From: a bacterium
GTDB taxonomy: Bacteria > UBA9089 > CG2-30-40-21 > SBAY01
NCBI GenBank assembly: GCA_030018635.1
Contig: JASEHU010000001.1
Span: forward strand, 1-32,027
Length of the DNA stretch: 32,027 nt
Direction of reading: 5' to 3'
In this document: piece after piece, positions 1 through 7,442 of the stretch
How positions within the stretch are numbered: position 1 is the stretch's first letter
Layout: every line of letters starts with the position of its first letter
The notes under the pieces: generated by a model
The model's input: the letters and a program-made list of their open reading frames with translations, nothing else
Told to the model about the DNA's origin: nothing
The model's database searches: none
Translations under genes and position numbers: made by a program

Positions 1-83
1 GTTTGAAAAGAGGAACAAACTTTTGCAAAAGCCATTAGCGGTTTCCAATAAAAAGATTGGTTGCACAGCTTGAAAGATTTTGG

Positions 84-112
84 TTGACTTTTGAAGGATT
101 CTGGCGTATAAT
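84..112 (+). promoter_or_regulatory. sigma-70-type promoter of the HTH gene
   Basis: TTGACT (84-89) and TATAAT (107-112) are separated by exactly 17 bases, close to the vegetative consensus. A strong Shine-Dalgarno GAGGAGGTG follows at 118-126, eight bases before the ATG at 135. The promoter therefore drives the small HTH gene with a short leader. Confidence 0.8.
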
Positions 113-134
113 TTATTGAGGAGGTGAAAAGACA

Positions 135-404
135 ATGGAGATTCAAGAAAGAGCAGTTTATACCACTTCTGAGGCAGCCAGGATTCTAAAACTCTCTCCT
201 GTTACTGTGGAGAGAAAAATAAGGCGAGGGGAGATACCAGCCTCTAAAATAGGTAGAGAGTATCGACTTCTGGGAAATGATATATTAGGACTGTTTAGAT
301 GGAAAGACAAGGAGAAAAAAAAAGAAAAGATAAATTTTGGTATTTACGATTTGGGTATCATAAAAGGAGACTTGAGTCGAAAAGAGATATACAATGAACG
401 GTAA
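135..404 (+). CDS. excisionase/MerR-like HTH DNA-binding protein, probable antitoxin
   Basis: An 89-residue protein with a helix-turn-helix of the excisionase (HTH_17) type at about residues 8-55: YTTSEAARILKLSPVTVERK, followed by a basic wing (RRGEIPASKIGREYR). The C-terminal third is highly charged (KEKKKEK) and has no recognised domain. The family binds DNA as excisionase-like regulators and is often paired with a PIN-domain toxin. Here a PIN-domain N-terminus starts inside the last codons of this gene (ATG at 394, 11-base overlap), the normal layout of an antitoxin-toxin operon, so I infer that this was the antitoxin of a VapBC-like module whose toxin is now broken. The start is supported by a strong ribosome binding site and a good promoter. 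The DNA-binding fold is clear; the antitoxin role is inferred from context. Confidence 0.75.
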   Translation: MEIQERAVYTTSEAARILKLSPVTVERKIRRGEIPASKIGREYRLLGNDILGLFRWKDKEKKKEKINFGIYDLGIIKGDLSRKEIYNER

Positions 405-475
405 CATCTGGATTCTATTAGATACCAATATCTTGGTTTATGCAGCCCACAAGACATCTCCCTTTTATAAGAACA
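394..475 (+). pseudogene. PIN-domain (VapC-like) toxin, N-terminal remnant
   Basis: The first 27 or so codons read MNGNIWILLDTNILVYAAHK, the beta-strand plus first catalytic Asp (LLDTN) typical of PIN ribonucleases. After about position 475 the frame carries unrelated residues and ends at 630, and none of the later acidic residues of a PIN domain can be found. A functional PIN domain needs about 120-140 residues with three or four acidic residues, so this is a broken toxin. It overlaps the end of the HTH gene, as in a translationally coupled toxin-antitoxin pair. The breakpoint coincides with a switch to a different open frame at 471. Confidence 0.65.
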
Positions 476-650
476 TGGTTATGTTCAGTGGACATATCCG
501 CCCAAAGATTTTAAAACCGGCGGAACAGTCATTTTCTATTCACTTAATCTTAAAACAAACGAAGGTGAAATTGTCGGCGTCTATGGTAACGCTGAAACTT
601 TCCGTTCCCCTGAAAAAACAAAACCTGTAATTTTTATAACAACTGCCCCT
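471..650 (+). pseudogene. unrecognised internal gene fragment
   Basis: From 471 a frame different from the PIN remnant is open and reads as credible globular protein (for example WTYPPKDFKTGGTVIFYSLN, then GEIVGVYGNAE). It has no start codon of its own and runs without a stop into the transporter fragment downstream. The segment gives way to a clear MFS sequence near 650. I do not recognise the family; the strand-rich pattern with GxxVIFYS loosely recalls small beta-barrel folds, but that is not enough for a call. It is best read as the middle of a third, unrelated gene trapped between two other fragments. Confidence 0.35.
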
Positions 651-1228
651 TTCCAGGTTTTAGTAATAAGATTTTTGGATAGGGTGGGTAAAGGAATAAG
701 AACATCCCCAAGAGATGCCTTAATAGCCGATTCTGTTGATAAAAAGGATTATGGTCAGGCATTTAGTTTTCAAAGGGCTTTAGACCATGCAGGTGCAGTT
801 TTTGGACCGGTAGTCGCCTTTGTTTTGCTCAATATATTTTTCTTAAATTTAAGGGTAGTCTTTGCCCTGCCAATAATTCCGGCGATTATAACTATTTTTA
901 TTTTAACATCCTTTCTAAACTTTTGTAAATTTTGTAGTTATTCACGGCTTGAAATTTGAAATTGGAAAATAGAAATTAGAAATTAGGAAAAGACGAGGAG
1001 AATCGTATCTCTTTCCCCCAATTTCTAATTTCTAATTTCAATGTTCGGTGAACGGCTATATTTAATGAAAAGTGCTATTTTACTATGTTTCTACAAAATT
1101 TGCAAAAGTTCAGATCCTTTGTTAAAGAGAAGAAAAAAGATATTAAAGAACTAACGCCTCCACCTAATCTTACCTTGAAGTACCTCTTCATTATTGATAT
1201 TATTGGTAAAAACAAAACACGGTGGTAG
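651..1228 (+). pseudogene. MFS transporter fragment, interrupted by a MITE-like element
   Basis: Residues beginning PFQVLVIRFLDRVGKGIRTS and continuing PRDALIADSV match the conserved loop 2-3 region of major facilitator transporters. Hydrophobic segments follow (AVFGPVVAFVLLNIFF; FALPIIPAIITIFIL). At 915 a 199-bp inverted-repeat element interrupts the frame. Joining base 914 (or its duplicate at 1120) directly to base 1121 restores an open frame reading FILTSF-VKEKKKDIKELTPPP, the expected charged cytoplasmic loop after a helix, and the frame ends at 1226-1228. Both ends of the transporter are missing: no start, and the sequence stops soon after the loop. This is a doubly truncated, transposon-interrupted pseudogene of no expected function. 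Confidence 0.7.
915..1113. mobile_element. MITE-like element with 23-bp TIRs and a 7-bp target duplication
   Basis: The ends are inverted copies of each other: the left end (915-937) and the reverse complement of the right end (1091-1113) agree at 21 of 23 bases, core ACTTTTGYAAATTTTGTAG. The directly abutting heptamer ATCCTTT occurs at 908-914 and again at 1114-1120, as expected for a target-site duplication. The 199-bp element has no coding capacity. Its interior is a palindrome of GAAATTA-type heptamers (left arm about 958-987, right arm about 1019-1041). Removing the element plus one heptamer restores the MFS reading frame, which independently supports the boundaries. A non-autonomous element mobilised in trans is the natural reading; no transposase is visible in this window. 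Confidence 0.8.
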
Positions 1229-1257
1229 TGGTTCAAAGAAATGAATTTTTGAGGAAA

Positions 1258-1281
1258 AATAACCCTTTGGAAAGGGTTATT
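1258..1281 (+). terminator. hairpin just upstream of uvrA
   Basis: A perfect 11-bp inverted repeat, AATAACCCTTT / AAAGGGTTATT, is separated by only GG. It lies 38 bases before the uvrA start and is followed by a weak T-rich stretch (TTTCTC). It could be an intrinsic terminator closing transcription from the left, or a leader hairpin of uvrA. The lack of a proper U-tract keeps confidence low. Confidence 0.35.
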
Positions 1282-1319
1282 TCTCATTAGAAGACCTATT
1301 TTTTAAGGGGAGAAAAAAG

Positions 1320-4157
1320 ATGGACTCAAAGGATTTTATATTTATCAAAGGGGCACGAGAACATAATCTAAAAAATATCGATGTCCAGATACCGCGAAAT
1401 AAATTGGTCGTCATTACCGGTTTGTCAGGCTCGGGTAAGTCCTCGTTAGCCTTTGATACCATCTATGCCGAGGGTCAAAGACGATATGTCGAATCGTTAT
1501 CTGCCTATGCTCGCCAGTTTTTAGGTCAGATGGAAAAACCGGATGTGGATTATATCGAAGGACTATCCCCGGCTATCGCCATCGAACAACGAACCGCCAG
1601 TAAGAATCCACGCTCTACTGTTGGCACTGCAACCGAGATATATGATTACCTCCGCCTTATGTTTGCCAGAATTGGTCAACCCCATTGCTATAAATGTGGG
1701 AAACCGCTAACCAAACAAACCGTAGATGAGATAGTCAACCAGTTAATGAATCTTCCGGAGAAGACCCGCATCCAGATCCTTGCCCCAATAGTTCGTGGTC
1801 GAAAAGGTGAGTATCAAGAAATCCTTTCAACTATTCGCAAGGAAGGATTTGTCCGGGCAAGGGTAGATAAAAAAGTCTATGCCCTGGAAGAAGAAATCAA
1901 ACTCGATAAAAACAAAAAACATAATATTGAGGTGGTGGTCGATAGACTTGTCTTGAAAGCTGAACGAGGTAGATTGGCTGACTCAATTGAGACAGCATTT
2001 AAACTATCAACAGGGATAGTCTTTATTGAGGTAGATGAGAAAGAGGATTTAATCTTTTCAGCCGAATTGGCCTGCCTGTATTGTGGGATTAGCTATGAGG
2101 AAATCTCGCCCCGGATGTTTTCCTTTAACAGCCCTTATGGCGCCTGCCCTACCTGTAAGGGATTAGGGGTTAAATTAGAAATCGACCCTGAATTAGTCGT
2201 GCCAAATAAAAATTTAAGTGTCTATAATGGGGCAATTAGACCCTGGGGTATCCCCTGGGAGGGATTACAACGGATATTAGAACGATTGGCCAGACGATAT
2301 AATTTTAGATTGGATGTCCCATTTAAAGACCTGAAAAAGGAACATCAACAACTCTTGCTTTATGGGACACAAGGGGAATATTATCGGACTCGATACAAGA
2401 CGCAATATTTTGGGGAATATGAAGGGGTAATCCCTGCCTTAGAACGGCGATTCAAAGAGACAGATTCAGAGATGTCCCGTGATGAGATTTCAGAATTTAT
2501 GACCAAACAATATTGCCCTACCTGCGACGGTGCCAGATTGAAAAAGGAAAGTTTAGCGGTCATAATTCAGGATATGTCCATTGGCCAGGTGAGTAAATTA
2601 TCCATTAAAAAGGCCTATGAGTTCTTCCAGAATTTAAAATTAACCGAAAAAGAGACACTCATTGCTCATCAAATCCTGAAAGAGCTCAAAAGGCGATTAG
2701 AATTTTTAATCAATGTAGGTGTTGACTACCTGACCTTAGACCGTGCCGCTGGGACATTAGCCGGAGGAGAGGCTCAACGAATTCAATTAGCTACACAAAT
2801 CGGCTCTGGATTGATGGGCGTGCTTTATATCTTAGATGAGCCGAGTATTGGATTACATCAGCGGGATAATAAAAGACTTTTAGATACCTTATGTTGTCTG
2901 CGGGATTTAGGCAATACCCTGATTGTGGTTGAGCATGATGAGGCAACGATTAGAATGGCTGACTATGTGCTTGATTTAGGGCCCGGTGCAGGAGAAAAGG
3001 GGGGATTTATCGTTGCTCAAGGCACACCGTCAGAAATTATTGATAATAATGATTCTCTAACCGGTAAATATTTAAAGGGGGATCTAAGGATTCCTATCCC
3101 TAAAAATCGGCTTAAACCAAAATCAAAATTTATCGAGGTTCGGGGAGCGGCAGAACATAATTTAAAAAATATCAATGTCAAAATTCCCATTGGGCTTTTG
3201 ACCTGTATTACCGGCGTCTCAGGCTCTGGGAAAAGCACACTGATTAGTGAGATTTTATATCCTGCCTTGCGTCAACACCTTTTAAGAAGTCATGCTAAAC
3301 CGGGCAAACATAAAGGGATTGTGGGATTAAATCATTTAGATAAGGTCATTAATATTGACCAGTCCCCCATCGGTCGCACCCCACGGTCCAATCCAACTAC
3401 TTATACCGGGACATTTACCCATATTCGGGATTTTTTTTCTTTATTTCCAGAGGCAAAGATGCGGGGATATAAACCCGGCAGGTTTAGTTTTAATGTCAAG
3501 GGTGGCCGATGTGAGGCCTGCCAGGGGGATGGCATTATTAAGATAGAGATGCACTTTTTACCCGATGTCTATATTCCTTGTGAGGTATGCAAGGGTAAAA
3601 GATACAACCGCGAAACCCTGGAGATAAAATATAAAGGTAAAAATATCGCTGATGTTTTGGATATGACTGTAGATGAGGCATCAGGTTTTTTTGCCAATAT
3701 ACCGCTTATTAAACGAAAATTAGAGACGATATCAGATGTAGGCCTGGGCTATATTAAACTTGGTCAGTCGGCAACTACCCTGTCAGGTGGAGAGGCACAA
3801 CGGATAAAATTATCGGCGGAATTAAGTAAGCGGGCTACCGGCAAAACACTCTATCTTTTAGATGAACCAACAACAGGCTTACACTTTGCCGATATTCATA
3901 AATTATTAGATGTCCTGATGCGGCTGCGGGATGCAGGCAATACCATTGTGATTATCGAGCATAATTTAGATGTCATCAAGACCGCAGATTATATTATTGA
4001 TTTAGGTCCTGAAGGTGGGGATGCAGGGGGTGAAATAGTGGCTGTAGGCTCACCTGAGGAGGTATCGAGGAATAAAAACTCCTATACAGGGCAAATTTTA
4101 GCCTCAGACCTGTCCGATAAGTCTGACATCTCTGACAAAGAAAGGGAAAAACCATGA
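1320..4157 (+). CDS. uvrA: UvrABC excinuclease subunit A
   Basis: A 945-residue UvrA, the damage-scanning ATPase of nucleotide excision repair that loads UvrB on lesions in the cytoplasm. It has two ABC modules: Walker A GLSGSGKSSL (about 34-43) in the first and GVSGSGKST in the second. ABC signatures LAGGEAQRIQLA and LSGGEAQRIKLS are each followed by a Walker B (ILDEPSIGLHQRD; LLDEPTTGLHFAD). CxxC zinc-binding pairs are present (CLYCG...CPTCKG; CEACQGDG...CEVCKG). The length is normal for the family. The start is the ATG at 1320, preceded by AAGGGGAGAA. The last residues (DLSDKSDISDKEREKP) are an unusual low-complexity acidic/basic tail coded by imperfect TCTGACA-type repeats. The gene ends 15 bases from the end of convergent parB. 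A near-certain assignment. Confidence 0.98.
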   Translation: MDSKDFIFIKGAREHNLKNIDVQIPRNKLVVITGLSGSGKSSLAFDTIYAEGQRRYVESLSAYARQFLGQMEKPDVDYIEGLSPAIAIEQRTASKNPRSTVGTATEIYDYLRLMFARIGQPHCYKCGKPLTKQTVDEIVNQLMNLPEKTRIQILAPIVRGRKGEYQEILSTIRKEGFVRARVDKKVYALEEEIKLDKNKKHNIEVVVDRLVLKAERGRLADSIETAFKLSTGIVFIEVDEKEDLIFSAELACLYCGISYEEISPRMFSFNSPYGACPTCKGLGVKLEIDPELVVPNKNLSVYNGAIRPWGIPWEGLQRILERLARRYNFRLDVPFKDLKKEHQQLLLYGTQGEYYRTRYKTQYFGEYEGVIPALERRFKETDSEMSRDEISEFMTKQYCPTCDGARLKKESLAVIIQDMSIGQVSKLSIKKAYEFFQNLKLTEKETLIAHQILKELKRRLEFLINVGVDYLTLDRAAGTLAGGEAQRIQLATQIGSGLMGVLYILDEPSIGLHQRDNKRLLDTLCCLRDLGNTLIVVEHDEATIRMADYVLDLGPGAGEKGGFIVAQGTPSEIIDNNDSLTGKYLKGDLRIPIPKNRLKPKSKFIEVRGAAEHNLKNINVKIPIGLLTCITGVSGSGKSTLISEILYPALRQHLLRSHAKPGKHKGIVGLNHLDKVINIDQSPIGRTPRSNPTTYTGTFTHIRDFFSLFPEAKMRGYKPGRFSFNVKGGRCEACQGDGIIKIEMHFLPDVYIPCEVCKGKRYNRETLEIKYKGKNIADVLDMTVDEASGFFANIPLIKRKLETISDVGLGYIKLGQSATTLSGGEAQRIKLSAELSKRATGKTLYLLDEPTTGLHFADIHKLLDVLMRLRDAGNTIVIIEHNLDVIKTADYIIDLGPEGGDAGGEIVAVGSPEEVSRNKNSYTGQILASDLSDKSDISDKEREKP

Positions 4158-4172
4158 ACCACCAGAATAACT

Positions 4173-5063
4173 TTATGGATTAGGTATATTCACCAAATCT
4201 GACCTGGGCACTATTCTTTCCATTATTCTATCCAAATCTTCCAATGAATAAAATTCGATTTCTATCTTCCCTCCTCCTTTTGCATCCTGCCTAATTCTGA
4301 TCTTAGTCCCCAGCACCCGCATTAAATCTTCTTCGCAGGCAACAAGCATGACATCTGGTTCACTCACTTGTGATGTTTCACGTGAAACATCTACTTGAGG
4401 TGATACCTCCTTTTTCATTCGCTTGACCAATGATTCAACCTCGCGAACAGAGAGTCCTTTTTTAATAACCCGTTCGCAAGTCTCTAGTTGTTGAACCTCG
4501 GATTCTAAACTCAATATTGCCCGAGCATGTCCCATCGAGAGACTCCCGTTTGAAATCTGCTCCTGAATTTTAATGGGTAATTTTAATAATCGCAGGGTGT
4601 TTGTTACAGAGGTGCGGTCTTTACCTACCTCCTTGGCTAAATTCTCCTGGGTTAAACCAAACTCCCGAATCAACCTTTGATATGCATCTGCCTCTTCCAT
4701 AGGATTCAAATCCTCTCGTTGAATATTTTCAATCAAGGCAATCTCTAATGCCTCACTGTCAACTACATCCTTGACTACCGCCGGGATACGGTCTAATCCA
4801 ATTGACCTTGCCGCCTGAAGCCTTCGCTCACCAGCAATTAATTCATACCCTTCTTTAGACGGTCTTAATAAAATCGGCTGAATTACCCCTTTCTCCCTGA
4901 TTGAATCGGCCAACTCTTTCTGCTTCTCCGGGTCGAAATATCGCCTCGGTTGATAACGACTTACCTGAATCTCCGAAATCTTTACCTCCCGAATATTCTC
5001 CCCTTCTGATTTAACCTCCGGCAATAATGCCTCTAACCCTTTACCTAAAGCTATCCTTTGCAT
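4173..5063 (-). CDS. parB: chromosome-partitioning protein ParB (Spo0J)
   Basis: A 296-residue ParB, the CTP-dependent DNA clamp that loads at parS and partners with ParA in chromosome segregation. An N-terminal ParB/Srx domain carries the CTP-binding GERRLQAA motif (78-85) and ENIQRED (112-118). It is followed by the HTH region LTQENLAKEVGKDRTSVTNT (about 137-156) and a C-terminal dimerisation domain. The peptide VSRETS near residue 227 is coded by a parS site inside the gene (4374-4389). The ATG at 5063 is preceded by AAAAAGGAGGAATTTAGAA. In most genomes parB directly follows parA; here two 2.1-kb genes separate them. The 29 bases 5073-5101, including the Shine-Dalgarno, closely match the leader of the next upstream gene. 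Confidence 0.97.
   Translation of the reverse strand: MQRIALGKGLEALLPEVKSEGENIREVKISEIQVSRYQPRRYFDPEKQKELADSIREKGVIQPILLRPSKEGYELIAGERRLQAARSIGLDRIPAVVKDVVDSEALEIALIENIQREDLNPMEEADAYQRLIREFGLTQENLAKEVGKDRTSVTNTLRLLKLPIKIQEQISNGSLSMGHARAILSLESEVQQLETCERVIKKGLSVREVESLVKRMKKEVSPQVDVSRETSQVSEPDVMLVACEEDLMRVLGTKIRIRQDAKGGGKIEIEFYSLEDLDRIMERIVPRSDLVNIPNP
4374..4389. promoter_or_regulatory. parS: parS centromere site inside parB
   Basis: TGTTTCACGTGAAACA is a perfect 16-bp palindrome identical to the known bacterial parS consensus (TGTTNCACGTGAAACA). It lies within the parB coding region, where it encodes the residues VSRET. ParB is expected to bind and slide from here, and an intragenic parS in spo0J is also known in Bacillus subtilis. 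It marks this segment as probably origin-proximal. Confidence 0.93.
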
Positions 5064-5101
5064 TTCTAAATTCCTCCTTTTTCTGAAGTTTCGTTAATTT
5101 A

Positions 5102-5163
5102 GTAATCGGATTAAGCGGATTTTAATCTTATATTTATCCGTTTAATCCGCTAAATCCGATTAC
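5102..5163. repeat. palindrome with short tandem units between membrane gene and parB
   Basis: Bases 5102-5121 (GTAATCGGATTAAGCGGATT) and the reverse complement of 5144-5163 agree at 19 of 20 positions, with a 22-base spacer. The arms contain related GGATTAA/GCGGATT units. The palindrome sits in the 120-base gap upstream of parB and would form a long hairpin in the transcript. Confidence 0.75.
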
Positions 5164-5183
5164 CCAAAAAGAAATAATCCACT

Positions 5184-7280
5184 TTATCCCTTTTGATAAA
5201 ACCAATAATGTGCCGAGAAACAAGTATAATGATGCCTTAATTCTCGGTATATCTCAAACCTCACCTTAGTTTTGTTTGAGGTTATATGGCTTCCGGCAAC
5301 ATTATAAACCGTCTCGGTCCAGTTATCCTCTGCATTTCGATGTGTCCAGACACCAAGTAACTTATCATTGATATAAACCTCTAACGGGGTAAAGGTATTG
5401 GTTCTCTTGATTATCCTCAAATCCTTTCCCGGCTCAGTCTCAATTACCATCCGTTCTCCAGCGGTAATCATTCTGCCGGCATCAATGACAATTTTATCCG
5501 GTGCCTCCAGACAAGGTAGTTTAATCGCCTGGTCCTGATAATTCATCCCATAATACATCCCCGGCTCTGATTCCCAAAATTTATATTTATGCCTTAACTC
5601 ATCCTCCACATCGGCCACATCAACCCTATCAACTAATTTATATTCGGCTAATTGTTGTAAAATATCCGGAGATTGAACCGCATCCCCTGAATGAGCCAAT
5701 TGCCAATCCACTTTATAGACTACCATCGGTGCCCCACTGCCGGCAATTGTCGGCTGAATCAATTTGAATTGAGCGACCTCATCCCCTAACATCCCCAGCC
5801 TATCAAAGACAAACCAATTAGGATAAATGATAAAATACTGGGGATAATGTTTGGCGTCTAAATTCTCAAGATATTCATAAACACTCCCGGCACCATTTAC
5901 CCATGACCGGGCCATGCCCTTAGTGCCCAGACCAAGCAAGTCAATGACATACCTATTGCCAAAATATTTTAATGCCCCCAGGTCATTTAAGGCAATAACC
6001 GCATCTTCCGGGATATTTTTATCTATCCATTCACCCAAGGTTATTTGCTGAAAATAAATATCTTTGCAGTTTTTCCCGTAGGCAACACCAAAATAGATGG
6101 TACTCATCAAGGTAAAACTTAATAAGAAGACGACTAATCCATAAAAGACATATTTGGACCCACCAACTACCTTGCCCATTAAATCACTAAAATAATAAAC
6201 CCCTAAAAGTGTAAAAATAAGAAACAGGGGATAGTAGGGGATAAGATACCGATGCCAATGCCATTTAAAGGGAAGGGCGACGGCGACCGCTAATGTCCCT
6301 GTAAAAAAACAGGCTAAACTGAGCATCCCAAATTTTGACCTTTCCTTAAGGATTAAAAAAAGACCACCCAACAAGAAAAAGATTAAAGAAAACGGGGCAA
6401 AATAGACACTAACCTGTCTTCCTTCATTTGTCTCCATTAAGGTTGAAAACTCACCATTAAAGCCACCAAAAATATCCTTTAAAATATAAATATAATATTT
6501 ACCCCCGGTAGCCAACATGTCCAATAAATCAACATTTGGTTTGGTCAGGACAGACTTGGCCGTCATCGTGTTAGCACTCAGGGTGCCATTAAATAAATAA
6601 TTTACCCCTATCTGCCCAATACCTAATCCAATTGGAATGAGGAAATAATAACTCTTTATCCCTTTTAACAAAAAGATGCCACCAAAGATAATTACGGATA
6701 GGACAAATCCTTCAGGTCGGGCTAAGGTCATCAATGAGGCAGACCAGATAGTCCGTCTGTATCGCTGTTCGTTATCATCTAACTCGATAAGGAGTGATAA
6801 CATTGTCGCCAGAATTGAGGTAGTAAATAATCCAGCATCCATACCACTTAAATGAACCCATAAGGTTGGTCCATTGAAAAGAAATAAAAGACTCATTAAA
6901 ACCCCAGCCTGATGATTAATTAACCTCTTCCCAATATTATACATCAACCAACCAGAAATGACTAAAAAGATTACCCCCAGGCTAAAGGTATAATAAAGTA
7001 TGGCTGTTTTACCCAGCCCGATTAAAAATCCAGGGATTAAGAAAAAGAGATAAATCAGACTGGTCGTTCCGGTTGTCGGAGGGTCACCTGTATTATATTG
7101 CCAGGGATGTCCATGGATAAACTGCCAGGTATATTGAAGAAAGATAAAGGTATCATCCAATGGGGCAGATAAATGTCCACTGGTATAATAAAACATTGTG
7201 CCTAAGTAAAAAATGGAAATGCTCACCGCCACAATTAAAATCCAAATTACCGGATAATAAATTTCTTTATATTTAAACAT
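5184..7280 (-). CDS. GT-C-type multi-pass membrane protein, paralogue 2
   Basis: A 698-residue membrane protein. Residues about 10-30 form the first transmembrane helix, followed by an extracytoplasmic loop with an Asp-Asp pair (D42-D43, SAPLDDTFIFLQY), a hallmark position of GT-C glycosyltransferases that use lipid-phosphate sugars. About ten more hydrophobic segments extend to residue ~400. A soluble C-terminal region of about 280 residues follows, ending HYWFYQKG, with repeated beta-strand patterns that suggest an outer-face beta-sandwich. It is clearly paralogous to the adjacent upstream gene along its whole length (shared TTG after a GDxPTTG loop, FGGFNGE/A, YGKICKDxY, GTKG, KFWESEPG/RFWEAEPG). 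Glycan transfer to a surface polymer or protein is an inference from the fold; the substrate is unknown. The Shine-Dalgarno AAGGAGG is 14 bases from the ATG, rather far. The gene lies between parA and parB. Confidence 0.75.
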   Translation of the reverse strand: MFKYKEIYYPVIWILIVAVSISIFYLGTMFYYTSGHLSAPLDDTFIFLQYTWQFIHGHPWQYNTGDPPTTGTTSLIYLFFLIPGFLIGLGKTAILYYTFSLGVIFLVISGWLMYNIGKRLINHQAGVLMSLLFLFNGPTLWVHLSGMDAGLFTTSILATMLSLLIELDDNEQRYRRTIWSASLMTLARPEGFVLSVIIFGGIFLLKGIKSYYFLIPIGLGIGQIGVNYLFNGTLSANTMTAKSVLTKPNVDLLDMLATGGKYYIYILKDIFGGFNGEFSTLMETNEGRQVSVYFAPFSLIFFLLGGLFLILKERSKFGMLSLACFFTGTLAVAVALPFKWHWHRYLIPYYPLFLIFTLLGVYYFSDLMGKVVGGSKYVFYGLVVFLLSFTLMSTIYFGVAYGKNCKDIYFQQITLGEWIDKNIPEDAVIALNDLGALKYFGNRYVIDLLGLGTKGMARSWVNGAGSVYEYLENLDAKHYPQYFIIYPNWFVFDRLGMLGDEVAQFKLIQPTIAGSGAPMVVYKVDWQLAHSGDAVQSPDILQQLAEYKLVDRVDVADVEDELRHKYKFWESEPGMYYGMNYQDQAIKLPCLEAPDKIVIDAGRMITAGERMVIETEPGKDLRIIKRTNTFTPLEVYINDKLLGVWTHRNAEDNWTETVYNVAGSHITSNKTKVRFEIYRELRHHYTCFSAHYWFYQKG

Positions 7281-7334
7281 TCTTTTAAGTTAATCCTCCT
7301 TCTACTGGAGTTTCGTGAATTTATCTATAGTAGA

Positions 7335-7430
7335 ATCACGAAATCACGAAAGGACGAAGGCACGAAATAGTTTTTAAATTAACTATCTATAAGTTTTCGT
7401 ACTTTCTATCTTTCGTGCTTTCGTGATATT
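7335..7430. repeat. palindrome with 8-bp CACGAA-type units
   Basis: The left arm (about 7335-7368) is a run of units related to ATCACGAA. The right arm (about 7399-7430) contains the complementary TTTCGTGCTTTCGTGAT. It occupies most of the 162-base gap between the two paralogous membrane genes. No gene lies here. Confidence 0.65.
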
Positions 7431-7442
7431 ATGCCATGCCAT

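Noticed and set aside
2..73. Open frame at the left edge ending in TGA at 71-73, possibly the tail of an upstream gene
   Set aside because: Only 23 codons without recognisable features; the frame cannot be tested without sequence to the left.
3355..3546. Plus-strand open frame inside uvrA
   Set aside because: Shadow of uvrA in another frame; the uvrA protein is continuous and well conserved here.
5073..5101. AGTTTCGTTAATTT considered as a second, degenerate parS
   Set aside because: It lacks the central CACGTG and the dyad symmetry of parS.
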